A stretch of 64,000 nt of DNA from Planctomycetota bacterium (lineage in GTDB: Bacteria; Planctomycetota; SZUA-567; H5-PLA8), in NCBI GenBank assembly GCA_023150555.1, contig JAKLKQ010000015.1:54596-118595 (forward strand), in the 5' to 3' direction. Positions within the stretch are counted from its first letter, which is position 1. Each line of letters starts with the position of its first letter. Positions 46,665 through 56,565 of this stretch are shown in pieces. The notes beneath the pieces were generated by a model. The model saw only the letters and a list, made by a program, of their open reading frames with translations. It was not told the origin of the DNA and ran no database searches. The position numbers and the translations under genes were made by a program.

Positions 46665-46712
46665 GGCAGGAAACAAGATATAGGATTGCACGGCGGATGC
46701 AACCGACGGACC

Positions 46713-48791
46713 TCAGGCTTCGCCCGCAGCCCCTGAAGCCCCGCCCTCTTTTTCGGCCGCCTTGGCGCCCACGGCTTCGCTGGGATCGTACAGGTAGCAG
46801 GCGCACGCATGCGTGCCGCCGACATCGTAGACGTCCGGGTACGCCACCTTGCAGCGCGGCATCACCTCGGGACAGCGCGGGTTGAAGTGGCAGCCGGCGG
46901 GCGGCCGGACGGGCGAAGGCACGTCGCCGCCGAGCCGGATCTTCTCCACGCCGCTCGCCGGGTCGATCTGCGGCACAGCGGAGAGCAGCGCGCGCGTGTA
47001 CGGGTGCTTGGGGCTCTTGAAGACTTCCGCGGTGCTGCCCTGCTCGACGATGCGGCCCAGGTACATTACGGCGACCTCGTCGGCGAGGTACTCGACCACG
47101 CCCAGGTTGTGCGTGATGAAGAGGTAAGTCAGGCCCATCGACTTCTGCAGTTCGGCGAGCAGATTGATGATCTGCGCTTGCACGGAGACGTCCAGCGCGC
47201 TGGTGGCCTCGTCGCAGACGATGAAATCGGGATCGACGGCCAGGCAGCGCGCGATGCCGATGCGCTGGCGCTGCCCGCCGGAGAACTCGTGCGGGTAGCG
47301 GTGGATCATGTCGGGGTCCAGGCCGACCTTCGGCAGCAGTTCCTGCACGCGATCCTCGCGCTCGGCGCGGTTGCGCCCGATGCCGTGCGCCTGCATGCCT
47401 TCCATGACGATCTCGCCGACCATCATGCGCGGGTTCAGGGCCGAGTACGGGTCCTGGAAGATCACCTGCAGTCGCCGGCGGAAGGGATGCAAGTCGCCGC
47501 GGCTGAGCGTCGTCAGGTCGGTATCGCCGACCCAGACGCGTCCGGCGGTGGGGCGCACGAGTTGCAGAAGCGCCTTGCCCAGCGTCGTCTTGCCGCAGCC
47601 GGACTCGCCCACGACCGCGATGGTCTTGCCGCGCTTGAACGAAAGGTCCACGCCGTCGACGGCTTTCACGTGCCCTACGGTGTGCTTGAAGACGCCCTTC
47701 TTGATCGGGAAGTGGACCTTCAGGCCCTCGATGCGCACCAGGACCTCGCCGCTGGTTGGCGCCTCGGCGCGGGGAACCGCGGGCACCGCCTTGCGGACCT
47801 CGGCGGGCGCGATCTTGCCTCCGGGGCGCGTCTCCTCGTAGAGGATGCAGGCCGCTGCGTGGTTCTCCTCGAGCGACAGCAGCACCGGATCGACCGTGCG
47901 GCAGGCGTCGTGAACCATGTGGCAGCGGTCGGCGAAGCGGCACCACGCCGGATAGCGCGTGGACGGCGGCACGCGCCCTTCGATCGTCTGCAGGGCGTCG
48001 CTGCGGGCCTCGCCGCGCGGCAGGGACTGCATCAGCTTGACGGTGTACGGATGCGACGGATTGCGGATGATCTGGTCGCGCGAGCCCGACTCCACGATGC
48101 GCCCGGCGTACATCACGCCGACGCGGTCGGCGGTCTCGGCGACGACGGCCAGGTCGTGCGTGATCAGCAGGATCGCGGTGCCCTTCTTCTTCTGAAGCTC
48201 CTTCATCAGCTCCAGAATCTGCACCTGGATGGTCACGTCGAGCGCCGTGGTGGGCTCGTCGGCGATCAGCAGGCCGGGCTCGCAGGCCATCGCCATCGCA
48301 ATCATCACGCGCTGCTTCATGCCGCCGGAGAGCTGGTGCGGGTACTCCCCGAAGCGCTGCTCGGGGTCGGGGATGTTCACCTGCCCCAGCAGCTCGACGG
48401 CGCGCAAGCGCGCGGCGTGCTTATCCAGGTACTGGTGGCGGCGCAGGGGTTCCATCAACTGGTAGCCGACGGTGAAGACGGGATTCAGGCTCGTCATCGG
48501 CTCCTGGAAGATCATCGAGATGTCGTGGCCGCGCATGGCGCGCTTCTCGGCTTCGGGCAGGCGCAGCAGGTCGCGGTCCTTATAAAGGATGCGCCCGCCG
48601 GCATAGTGGCCGGCCGGCTGCGGGACGAGTTGGATGATCGATAGCGCCGTCACCGACTTGCCGCAGCCGGACTCGCCCACCAGCGCGTAGGTCTCGCCGG
48701 CGTCGATCTCGAACGAGACGCCGTCGACCGCGCGCGCCGCGCCGTCGCGGGTATGAAAGTACGTCTTGAGGTCCTCGACGCGCAGCAGCAT
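46713..48791 (-). CDS. Peptide/oligopeptide ABC transporter, fused double ATPase (DppD-DppF type)
   Basis: This 692-residue protein carries two complete ABC ATPase domains. First: Walker A '[12 protein letters not shown]', signature '[19 protein letters not shown]', Walker B '[12 protein letters not shown]'. Second: '[14 protein letters not shown]', '[32 protein letters not shown]'. Each is followed by the OppD/F C-terminal 'HPYT..L..S.P' region with a Cys cluster ([16 protein letters not shown]). It energises import by the permease pair upstream. Its ATG overlaps the preceding permease stop (TGATG), which indicates translational coupling. Confidence 0.94.
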   Translation of the reverse strand: MLLRVEDLKTYFHTRDGAARAVDGVSFEIDAGETYALVGESGCGKSVTALSIIQLVPQPAGHYAGGRILYKDRDLLRLPEAEKRAMRGHDISMIFQEPMTSLNPVFTVGYQLMEPLRRHQYLDKHAARLRAVELLGQVNIPDPEQRFGEYPHQLSGGMKQRVMIAMAMACEPGLLIADEPTTALDVTIQVQILELMKELQKKKGTAILLITHDLAVVAETADRVGVMYAGRIVESGSRDQIIRNPSHPYTVKLMQSLPRGEARSDALQTIEGRVPPSTRYPAWCRFADRCHMVHDACRTVDPVLLSLEENHAAACILYEETRPGGKIAPAEVRKAVPAVPRAEAPTSGEVLVRIEGLKVHFPIKKGVFKHTVGHVKAVDGVDLSFKRGKTIAVVGESGCGKTTLGKALLQLVRPTAGRVWVGDTDLTTLSRGDLHPFRRRLQVIFQDPYSALNPRMMVGEIVMEGMQAHGIGRNRAEREDRVQELLPKVGLDPDMIHRYPHEFSGGQRQRIGIARCLAVDPDFIVCDEATSALDVSVQAQIINLLAELQKSMGLTYLFITHNLGVVEYLADEVAVMYLGRIVEQGSTAEVFKSPKHPYTRALLSAVPQIDPASGVEKIRLGGDVPSPVRPPAGCHFNPRCPEVMPRCKVAYPDVYDVGGTHACACYLYDPSEAVGAKAAEKEGGASGAAGEA

Positions 48792-50662
48792 CAGCGGGTC
48801 CTCAGGCGCGGGTCCAGGGCGTCGCGCACGGCGTCGCCGAAAAGGTTGGCGGGCAGCACCAGACCCAGCATGAAGACGAAGGCGGCCATCAGGCTCCACC
48901 ATACGGCCGGGTCGCGGGCGAGTTCCAGGCGCGCCATGTTGATCATGTTGCCCCACGACTGCATCGACGGGTCGACGCCGATGCCGATGTACGCGAGCAC
49001 CGCCTCGGCCAGCACCAGGCCGCTGAAGCGCAGCACCACCGAGATCAGCACGATATGCAGAACGTTCGGCATCAGGTGGCGCAGCATGATCACCAGCTTC
49101 GAGATGCCGAAGGCGTCGGCGGCCTGGACGTATTCGAGTTCGCGCAGCTTAAGCGTCTCGGCGCGGATCAGCCGGCAGAGCCCCGTCCACGAGGTGATGC
49201 CTAGGATGATGCAGAGGTACACCAGGCGCTTGTCCGCGGTGATGATCGCCTCCTCCTCCTTCATGCCCACCTGCAGGATCAGCATGGCCGCGGCGATCAG
49301 CAGGATATCGGGAATCGAACTCAGCGTCGTATACACGTACACGATCGCGTCGTCGACCCAACCACCGAAGTAGCCCGAGAGAATGCCCGCGGCGATCGCG
49401 AAGGGCGTAACGATCAGCGTCGTCAGCGTGCCGATCACCAGGCCGGTGCGCGCACCCTTCAGCGCGATGTAGAATACGTCCTGGCCCGACTTGTCCGTGC
49501 CGAAGAGGTGGTACCCGCTGCCCAAAAAGTAGACCGTGCCCAGCCCAAAACACACCGCCGCGAGAAAGAGAATCGTTCCGATCATCCAGCGGAAGCGGCT
49601 GGCCCGGCGTTCCTCGCCGACTTCGGGCTGCCTCGCCAGCCAGACGAACCCTACCAGCAGGCACAGCAGACCGAAGCCCAGGCCAAGGCCCAGACCGCCC
49701 ATAACACGTTTCAGGATATCGCCGCCTTTTTGGTCCGGATCGGTCAGGTGCGCGCCGCCGTACTCCAGGCGCTTGAACTCGCGCGTGCGCGTGCCGTCCT
49801 CGGCGAAGACGTCCTCTTTCGCAAAGCTGCGAGCCGCCAGCGGCGCCGAATAGGTGCGCTCGGTCTTGGGGCGCCCTTGCTCCGTTTCGGTTAGGGGTGC
49901 GCAGACGCGGTCCAGGACGCTCTGGATCTGCCCGAAGGCGCTCTGTTCGATGGCTACCCGCACGCGCAGGTCCTTGGCTTCGGGCAGGGCCTGGGAGGTG
50001 CGGAATTTGAGCTTGAGCGGCGGGGTGGACTTCGCGCGCTCTTCCTCGTCGATGTCTTCACCTTCCTTCAAATCGCGTGGAAGGACCGTGAACAGGACGC
50101 GGGTATCGCCGGTGCCGGCCGCGAAGCGCAGGTTCCCGCCGTCATAGCGGCCCTCGGGCGGCAGCAGGCGTCCAGCGGCGTCGCCTTCGAGATGCACGGC
50201 CACGTCCTCGGGTAGTTCGCCCGGCACCCAGCGGACCTCCTCCGCACCAGACGCAGCGTCCGTCTCGGCCCGCTCGGCCAGTACATGCAGCGCGAAGACG
50301 CCCGGCGCCAGCGGCACCTCCTTGCCGGCCTTGGCGCCGTCGCCCGAAATCGCGGCGACCTCGGGCCAGACGGCCTTGCGGAAATGCAGCGTATCCAGAA
50401 ACGCGACGGAGCCGTAGAGGACCAGGATGCCGAAGGAGAGCATCGCGACCCAGTTGGCGGCCACCTGGCGCACCGCCACGCGCCAGTACTCGCGGCGCAT
50501 CGCGAAGTAGAACCACATCGAGCCAGCCAGCAGGAGCACGTAAATAAGCAGGTCGCTGCCCAGCACGACGGGCCGGAAGCCGAGCAGGCGCCAAAGGTCC
50601 ACGAAGAACCCGATCAGCGACTCGGGCAGCCCGTAGAGCAGTTGTTCGAACAGTGCGATCAC
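48791..50662 (-). CDS. Peptide ABC transporter permease (DppC type) with large extracytoplasmic insertion
   Basis: This 623-residue protein is about twice the usual DppC length. Membrane segments at about 34-53 and 70-88 precede a soluble beta-rich region (about 95-310). Two further segments (about 318-340, 352-375) lead into the canonical permease domain beginning 'HLFGTDKSGQDVFYIALKGARTGLVIG'. The coupling loop is clear: 'RAETLKLRELEYVQAADAFGISKLVIMLRHLMPNVLH'. The inserted region resembles that in the partner permease. It starts 7 bp after the DppB-type gene. Confidence 0.92.
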   Translation of the reverse strand: MIALFEQLLYGLPESLIGFFVDLWRLLGFRPVVLGSDLLIYVLLLAGSMWFYFAMRREYWRVAVRQVAANWVAMLSFGILVLYGSVAFLDTLHFRKAVWPEVAAISGDGAKAGKEVPLAPGVFALHVLAERAETDAASGAEEVRWVPGELPEDVAVHLEGDAAGRLLPPEGRYDGGNLRFAAGTGDTRVLFTVLPRDLKEGEDIDEEERAKSTPPLKLKFRTSQALPEAKDLRVRVAIEQSAFGQIQSVLDRVCAPLTETEQGRPKTERTYSAPLAARSFAKEDVFAEDGTRTREFKRLEYGGAHLTDPDQKGGDILKRVMGGLGLGLGFGLLCLLVGFVWLARQPEVGEERRASRFRWMIGTILFLAAVCFGLGTVYFLGSGYHLFGTDKSGQDVFYIALKGARTGLVIGTLTTLIVTPFAIAAGILSGYFGGWVDDAIVYVYTTLSSIPDILLIAAAMLILQVGMKEEEAIITADKRLVYLCIILGITSWTGLCRLIRAETLKLRELEYVQAADAFGISKLVIMLRHLMPNVLHIVLISVVLRFSGLVLAEAVLAYIGIGVDPSMQSWGNMINMARLELARDPAVWWSLMAAFVFMLGLVLPANLFGDAVRDALDPRLRTR

Positions 50663-50669
50663 GCCGCGC

Positions 50670-51995
50670 TCACTCCAGCCGCACCCGCGGATCGACCAGC
50701 GTGTAGCTGATGTCCGTCAGGATCAATGCCACCACGTAGATGAAACTGCCCAGCATCACCATCGACTGCACGATCGCGAAGTCCAACGCGCGGATCCCAT
50801 CCAGCGTGAAGGAACCCAGGCCGGGGATCGCGAAGAACGACTCCAGCAGCAGGCTGCCCATGAAGAGGAAGGGCAGCGAGACAACCACGCCCGTCAGGAT
50901 GGGGATCATGGCGTTCTTGAGGACGTGAATGAACAGCACCGACCGCTCGGCCAGGCCCTTCGAGCGCGCGGTGCGCACATAGTCCTTGTTGATCTCCTCG
51001 AGGAAGATCGTTCGGTAGAAGCGCACCGTGCCGCCCACACCGGCCACCACCGAAATGAAAATCGGCAGGAATATGAAACGGAGGGCCTCAATGCCGTACC
51101 CGTAGCCCGAGATCGGCGTCAGGTGCAGTTCCTTTCCGATCAGCCACTGCCCGCCGATGATGTAGAAGAGCATCGAGATCGACATGCCCAGCACGCAAAG
51201 AAAGACGCCCCAGTAGTCCACGTAGGTGGCGCGGAAGAAGGCCAGGATCATCGAGAAGAAGATGCACAGCAGCAGGCCGACGAAGAAGCTCGGCACGGTG
51301 ATGCTCATGCTGGGGCCGATGCGCTTCAGGACTTCGGCCTTGATCGATTTGCCGTCGCGCGTCTTGCCGTACTCGAACCAGAGCATGCGCAGGCTGTGCT
51401 GGTAAAAGAGCGTCTCGGTCACGCGCTGCGCGGCGGGCAGTTCGTCGAGGTACTCCAGAACCACGCGGTGTGTGGCCGCGGGCTCCTTCAGCTTGAAGTT
51501 GAGGGTCAGTTCCGGCGCCTTGGAATCTTCGTCCCGGGGCTTGAGGTCGAACTCGAAGATGCGCCTGCCGCTGTCCTTGGGCAGCTCGATCGTCCCCGTG
51601 CCAGAGAATTCCTCCGGCAGGTCCAGAACGCCGTTCTTGTCCACGGAGACGGTCAGTTTCCGGTCCTGGAAGAACTTCTTGCTGTCGGGAACCTCTACAA
51701 TCAGGCGGTAATGGCCGGGGCCGGGCGTCGCGAAGGTGCGCTCGTTCACCGGCTGCGAGGCCGAAAGCGTCCAGTCGTACCGGCGCTTCCAGCCCTCGTT
51801 GTAGAAGTAGGGCAAGTCCAGCCGTCGCTCGCGCTTCTTTTTGTCGATCTGGTCCGGCGTGGCGCGCTTGGCGACTTCACGCCGGATGATCTGGTCCGGC
51901 GTGTTGACGTAGAAGAAGAGCATGAAGACGAGGAGGTTCACGCCAATGAGGATCGGAACGCCCAGCAGCACGCGGCGGATGATGAACGCTATCAT
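50670..51995 (-). CDS. Peptide ABC transporter permease (DppB type) with extracytoplasmic insertion
   Basis: This 441-residue protein starts with the typical first helix 'MIAFIIRRVLLGVPILIGVNLLVFMLFF'. A soluble beta-rich insertion follows at about 60-225 ('GPGHYRLIVEVPDSKKFF', 'APELTLNFKLKEPAATHRVVLEYL') before the remaining five helices. The coupling loop is 'NKDYVRTARSKGLAERSVLFIHVLKNAMIPILT' and the C-terminus 'ILTDISYTLVDPRVRLE' is standard. The start at 51995 overlaps the binding-protein stop by ATGA, which shows translational coupling. Confidence 0.93.
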   Translation of the reverse strand: MIAFIIRRVLLGVPILIGVNLLVFMLFFYVNTPDQIIRREVAKRATPDQIDKKKRERRLDLPYFYNEGWKRRYDWTLSASQPVNERTFATPGPGHYRLIVEVPDSKKFFQDRKLTVSVDKNGVLDLPEEFSGTGTIELPKDSGRRIFEFDLKPRDEDSKAPELTLNFKLKEPAATHRVVLEYLDELPAAQRVTETLFYQHSLRMLWFEYGKTRDGKSIKAEVLKRIGPSMSITVPSFFVGLLLCIFFSMILAFFRATYVDYWGVFLCVLGMSISMLFYIIGGQWLIGKELHLTPISGYGYGIEALRFIFLPIFISVVAGVGGTVRFYRTIFLEEINKDYVRTARSKGLAERSVLFIHVLKNAMIPILTGVVVSLPFLFMGSLLLESFFAIPGLGSFTLDGIRALDFAIVQSMVMLGSFIYVVALILTDISYTLVDPRVRLE

Positions 51996-54223
51996 ATCGT
52001 CGGCGCCTTCCGCTCGCGGTTGCGCATCACCACCACCGCGGGAATCGTGCCCAGCACCAGCAGCGCCAACACCATCCAGACCGGCCAGGTAACCGGCCGG
52101 TTCCACTCTTCGCGTTTGGCTACGCGCAGCTTGGCGTCGACCTTCTTGTACTTGAGCGAGTTGCTGCCGATGGCCATCGGCTTCGAGTTCCCGTACCACT
52201 CGTGGAACAGTCCGAATCCTTTCGGGTACCAGCCCCAGATCCATGCCGCGTCTTCGCGCAGGATGGTGAGCATCTGGCGGATCTTCGCTTCGCGCTGGGG
52301 CCCAGGGTTCATGTTTTCGATCTGTTTAAAGAGCGTATTGAAGGCGGCGCTGTCGTAGTTCGCTGCGTTTTCGCCGTCGTTCTTGACCTTTCCCTGTTCC
52401 CCGTTAAGCAAGAAGAGGAAGTTCTCGGGATCAGGGTAGTCGGCGTTCCAGCCCCAGCGCAGGATCTGCCAGTTGCCCTTTTTGGCCTTCTCCTGAAACT
52501 GGTTGTAGTCGGTGGTGCGCACCTGCAGGTCGACGTCGATCTTGCGGAACTGCTTGCGAAGCCAGTCGAAGTAGGCCTTGTCGCCGGCGCCACCGCCAAC
52601 GGCGTCGTAGTACAGGACCAGGGCCTTGCCCGTGGCATCGCGCCCGCCCGGATAGCCGGCCTCGGCCAGCAGTTTGCGGGCTTGCTCGATGGATTTTCGC
52701 TGCGGCGCGCCGGCAGCTTCGTCCCACTCGTACAAGACGGGGTTGATGCCTTCGGGACCCTGCTGGTAGCCCTCGATGCCCGGCGGGAGCGGGCTCATCG
52801 CGACCTCGCCGCGCCCGTTGAGGAAGATCTGAATGAACTCCTCCAGGTCCACGGCAATGGAGATGGCCTGGCGCAGCTTCTTGCGCTTCTCGTCGTAGCC
52901 GCCCACGGTCTCGTCGAGCATGTTGAAGGCGAAGTAGTAGATCGTCGGAGCGATAGAGGTGCGCAGGCGGATGCCGCGGTCCTTCATGAAGTCGGTCAGC
53001 GCCGCGCCTTCGCGCGTCATGCTCACGGCCTGGTCGAAGACGTCGGAGCCGATGCCGCTGGTATCGTAGTAGCCCTGCAGGAACTTGTTCCAGCGCGGCA
53101 CGTCCTCCTTCTCGAGCATGTACACGGCTTCGTCGAGGAACGGCAGTTTCTTGCCCGCGTCGTCCAGCAGGCCCTCGGCCCGGTCTTCCGGATCGCCTTC
53201 CGTGGGATAGTGTTCCTCGTGGAAATTGGGGTTCTTGCGCATCACCATTCGGAAGTTCGGGCGGTTCTCGGACAGCATGTACGGTCCCGTGCCGACGGGG
53301 AACCGGTCGATGGTGATGTTCTGGACGCTGGCGGCCGACTGCGTGTAGAAGCGGTCGGCCTCCCACGGAATAGGCGCAAAGAACGGCATCGCCAGCCAGT
53401 ACTTGAACTGCGGGTACATGCGCTTGAGCGTGACGCGGAAGGTCAGCTCGTCGATGACCTCCACGCCGGGAAAGGAGAGCGTGCGCATGTCGAGGTAGAT
53501 CGGGTTCTCCTTCTCGTCCGCTTCCTGGTTGTAGAAGATGCCCCCTGCTTCGCGGCGCTTCTTGCGAATGCGCGCCAACTCGGCAGCGAGCTCCCCATTG
53601 AACTGTTCGAACCCTTCGATGAAATTGACCAGCACCGGCCCGATGGGGCACTCGAGACTGGGATGAGCGAGGCGCTTGATCTGGTAGACGTAATCCTCGG
53701 CGCGCAGCGCGCGGGTGGCTTGCGTGCGGGACTCATCGCCGGGCAGCAGGTCGTCGGGGTGCTCGATGCTGCGGCCGAAGTTCGCGCCCGGTTCCAGGTG
53801 GTAAACGTATTGGCCCGCGCCGTCCTTCATGAAGCACGGATGCGGCTGGTAGCGGATGTCCGGCTTGAGCGTGATCTCGTAGACGGCCTTGGCGACCTTG
53901 TCGGGCGCGGTGTCGGCCGGAAGTTCCGCGCCGTCCTTGTCGTAGAGCTTCGGCTCGGGAACGGCGGTTGCCGTGAGCGGTTCAAGCACGTACGGGCGCT
54001 TGAGGTAGTGGTATTGCAGCGCCGGCTCGTAGATCTGGTTGATGAACTCGTACTGGTCCGAGCTGTACGCGATGGCCGGGTCGAGGTGTTTGGGCTCTTC
54101 CGTGAAGTCGTCGTAGAGGATGTTCTTGCCGCTCTCGGACTCCGGATACGGGTTGTTGGAGAAGCAGCCGCCCAGAAGGCAGGCCAGGGCAAGTGCAACG
54201 GCATACCGGCTCACGACGCGCAT
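51992..54223 (-). CDS. Peptide ABC transporter substrate-binding lipoprotein with C-terminal membrane helix
   Basis: This 743-residue family-5 solute-binding protein has a lipobox signal peptide (MRVVSRYAVALALACLLGGC). The body is of the OppA/DppA type ('KNILYDDFTEEPKHLDPAIAYSSDQYEFINQIYEPALQY', 'VGTGPYMLSENRPNFRMVMRKNPNF', 'RQAISIAVDLEEFIQIFLNGRG', 'ILRWGWNADYPDPENFLFLL'). It is longer than the usual 530 because of added acidic loops. Unusually it ends in a hydrophobic helix (WPVWMVLALLVLGTIPAVVVM) plus a basic tail, so it would be anchored at both ends. It is the first gene of the four-gene importer operon. Confidence 0.93.
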   Translation of the reverse strand: MRVVSRYAVALALACLLGGCFSNNPYPESESGKNILYDDFTEEPKHLDPAIAYSSDQYEFINQIYEPALQYHYLKRPYVLEPLTATAVPEPKLYDKDGAELPADTAPDKVAKAVYEITLKPDIRYQPHPCFMKDGAGQYVYHLEPGANFGRSIEHPDDLLPGDESRTQATRALRAEDYVYQIKRLAHPSLECPIGPVLVNFIEGFEQFNGELAAELARIRKKRREAGGIFYNQEADEKENPIYLDMRTLSFPGVEVIDELTFRVTLKRMYPQFKYWLAMPFFAPIPWEADRFYTQSAASVQNITIDRFPVGTGPYMLSENRPNFRMVMRKNPNFHEEHYPTEGDPEDRAEGLLDDAGKKLPFLDEAVYMLEKEDVPRWNKFLQGYYDTSGIGSDVFDQAVSMTREGAALTDFMKDRGIRLRTSIAPTIYYFAFNMLDETVGGYDEKRKKLRQAISIAVDLEEFIQIFLNGRGEVAMSPLPPGIEGYQQGPEGINPVLYEWDEAAGAPQRKSIEQARKLLAEAGYPGGRDATGKALVLYYDAVGGGAGDKAYFDWLRKQFRKIDVDLQVRTTDYNQFQEKAKKGNWQILRWGWNADYPDPENFLFLLNGEQGKVKNDGENAANYDSAAFNTLFKQIENMNPGPQREAKIRQMLTILREDAAWIWGWYPKGFGLFHEWYGNSKPMAIGSNSLKYKKVDAKLRVAKREEWNRPVTWPVWMVLALLVLGTIPAVVVMRNRERKAPTI

Positions 54224-54304
54224 GGCCCGCCACCCCCGCCTTCGATTCAGCAAAGCTTTCACAGGATAGTCGATTCCGCGATTTCTATCCAACACCGGCT
54301 TGGG

Positions 54305-54317
54305 TAGAATCCGCCCC
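54305..54317 (+). promoter_or_regulatory. -10 box directly before the GH57 gene (leaderless)
   Basis: TAGAAT (54305-54310) followed by seven bases and then the ATG at 54318; no Shine-Dalgarno is present. The spacing predicts a transcript beginning at or beside the start codon. Confidence 0.5.
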
Positions 54318-56564
54318 ATGTCCGTCGCGCTTGCCCTGGTCTGGCACCAGCACCAGCCGTACTACAAGGACATCGCCACCGGCGAACTGGCCATGCCGTG
54401 GGTGCGCCTGCACGGCGTGAAGGATTACTACGGCATGGCGCGGCTGCTGGAACAGCATCCCGGCGTTAAGGCCACCGTCAACCTCGTTCCCAGCCTCGTC
54501 GACCAGCTCCTGGAGTACGTCAACGCCGGCGCCTCCGACCCCTACCTGCACCGCACCGAGATCCCCGCCGCCGACCTGAAGGGCGAGGACGCTTCCTTCA
54601 TCTTAGACCACTTCTTCCATGCCCAGTGGGACAGGATGATTCGCATTTATCCGCGTTTCGGCGAGTTGCTCCACATGCGCCGCATGGGCCAGCGCGGCGT
54701 CGAGAGCGCCCTGGGGGACTTCGCCGAGCGCGACCTGCGCGACCTGCAGGTTTGGTTCAACCTCGCCTGGTTCCACCCGGTCAGCTTCGAGGAGTCCGAG
54801 ACCCTGCGCGAGCTGCGCAAGAAGGGCCGCGACTTCAGCGAGGCCGACAAGGCCGCGATGCTAAAGGTCCACCGCGAGGTCCTGGCGCGCGTTGTGCCGC
54901 TGCACGCCGAACTGGCCAAGCGCGGGCAGCTGGAGCTTACCGCAACGCCCTTCTACCACCCCATCCTGCCGCTGTTGTGCGACATGGAGAGCGCGCGCGT
55001 CGCCATGCCCGGCACCGCACTGCCGGAAGGGCACATCAAGAACGAGGTCGACGCCGAGGCCCACGTCGCGAAGGCGGTCGCCTTCCATAAACGCGTCTTC
55101 GGCGTCGCGCCCGAGGGCATGTGGCCGGCGGAGGGCTCGGTCAGCCCCGCGATCCTGCCGATCCTGCAGCGCCAGGGCATCCGCTGGTTCGCCACCGACG
55201 AGGAGATCCTGGGGCATTCGCTGGGCGAACGCCTGCGCGGGAACTTCGGGAAGCTCGAGCGCCCCGACCTGCTGTACCGACCATGGCTGGTGCGCGGCAA
55301 CGGCGCCGAACTGCAGGCCGTCTTCCGCGACCACGAGTTCTCCGACCTGGTCGGCTTCCAGTACCAGGGCTGGGACGGCCGCGCCGCGGCGGAGGATTTC
55401 CTCGGGCGCATCGGGCGTGCCGGACATTCCAACGGCGGCGAGCGCCCCATGGTCAGCGTGATCCTGGACGGCGAGAACTGCTGGGAGCACTACCCCGAGC
55501 AGGGCATCGGATTCCTGCGCGAGTTCTACGGCCGCCTCCAGGACCGCCAGCACGGGATCGAATCCGTGCGAGTGGCCGACCACCTGAAGGCTCACCCGCC
55601 CACGCGGCACATCGAGCGGCTCTACAGCGGCTCGTGGATCAACCACGACTTCTACATCTGGATCGGGCACGAAGAAGACCGGCGCGCCTGGGAGTACGTC
55701 TACCGCGTGCGTGAGGACCTGGAGCGCGAGACGCGCGCCCGCGGCGAGGACGCGCACAAGGATCCGCACGTGGCCAAGGCCTGGGAGTCGCTCTACGTCG
55801 CCGAAGGCAGCGACTGGTACTGGTGGTTTGGCGACGACCATACCTCCGGCATCGACGACCAGTTCGACCGCCTCTTCCGCAAGCACCTCAAGAACGTCTA
55901 CGGCTTCCTGAACCTCAGCGCGCCGTACTTCCTCGACGAACCCGTCGCGCAGACGCGCTACCTGCAGCCCTTCACCCAGCCGAAGGGGCGTCTGGAAGTC
56001 TCGCTCGACGGGCGCATCACCAGCTACTTCGAATGGATCGGCGCCGGGCGGTATCGCCCCGACCGCGACGGCGGCGTGATGACCGCGCAGGGCGCACCGC
56101 TGGTCGCGCAGGTTTACTTCGGCTACGCGACCGAGCATCTCTGCGTGCGCGTCGACTTCCACGAACCGGAGGCGCCCGGCCAATACAAGGCCGGCAAATC
56201 CTCCCCCAAACTCAAGGCCGAAGCGCCGGACGAACGCCCGCGCCGCGTGGCGCTGCACTTCGCCGAGCCCAAGGGCTTGAAGCTCTCGGTCGAGGCCGGG
56301 CCGCCGGCCGCCGTGCGCCGCGAAGGCGCCTGGCCGGGCTGCGAAGGCGGCGCAAGCGGCCCCGACGGCGCGGAGGCGGCCTGGGACGAGGTCCTGGAGC
56401 TGCGCGTGCCGTTCCAGACGCTGGGCATCGAGCGCGGCCAGCCGGTCGCGTTCTACCTCGAGGCCGTGCGCGCCAACGGCGTCTCCGAACGCCTGCCGCG
56501 CGGCGGGGCGCTGCACTTCACCGTCCCGTCTCGCGACGCCGACGCCTACGATTGGATGGTCTAG
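54318..56564 (+). CDS. Glycoside hydrolase family 57 (alpha-amylase/glucan-branching-like)
   Basis: This 748-residue GH57 enzyme has region 1 'ALVWHQHQPYY', the segment 'GVKATVNLVPSLVDQLL', 'MWPAEGSVSPAILPILQRQGIRWFATDEE' (nucleophile Glu), 'VSVILDGENCWEHYPEQGIGFLREFYGRLQ' (catalytic-Asp region) and 'SDWYWWFGDDHTSGIDDQFDRLFRKHL'. The C-terminal about 180 residues are a beta-sandwich with 'LEVSLDGRITSYFEWIGAGRYRP'. This whole pattern fits the GH57 subgroup acting on alpha-glucans such as glycogen. No signal peptide is visible, so it is probably cytoplasmic. First gene of an operon with lipB and a DUF3604 gene. Confidence 0.92.
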   Translation: MSVALALVWHQHQPYYKDIATGELAMPWVRLHGVKDYYGMARLLEQHPGVKATVNLVPSLVDQLLEYVNAGASDPYLHRTEIPAADLKGEDASFILDHFFHAQWDRMIRIYPRFGELLHMRRMGQRGVESALGDFAERDLRDLQVWFNLAWFHPVSFEESETLRELRKKGRDFSEADKAAMLKVHREVLARVVPLHAELAKRGQLELTATPFYHPILPLLCDMESARVAMPGTALPEGHIKNEVDAEAHVAKAVAFHKRVFGVAPEGMWPAEGSVSPAILPILQRQGIRWFATDEEILGHSLGERLRGNFGKLERPDLLYRPWLVRGNGAELQAVFRDHEFSDLVGFQYQGWDGRAAAEDFLGRIGRAGHSNGGERPMVSVILDGENCWEHYPEQGIGFLREFYGRLQDRQHGIESVRVADHLKAHPPTRHIERLYSGSWINHDFYIWIGHEEDRRAWEYVYRVREDLERETRARGEDAHKDPHVAKAWESLYVAEGSDWYWWFGDDHTSGIDDQFDRLFRKHLKNVYGFLNLSAPYFLDEPVAQTRYLQPFTQPKGRLEVSLDGRITSYFEWIGAGRYRPDRDGGVMTAQGAPLVAQVYFGYATEHLCVRVDFHEPEAPGQYKAGKSSPKLKAEAPDERPRRVALHFAEPKGLKLSVEAGPPAAVRREGAWPGCEGGASGPDGAEAAWDEVLELRVPFQTLGIERGQPVAFYLEAVRANGVSERLPRGGALHFTVPSRDADAYDWMV

Positions 56565-56565
56565 C

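Noticed and set aside
40767..46700. An FMN riboswitch upstream of the rib genes.
   Set aside because: No RFN-type conserved elements were seen before ribE, ribD or ribH; the rib genes appear to be transcribed as part of housekeeping operons.
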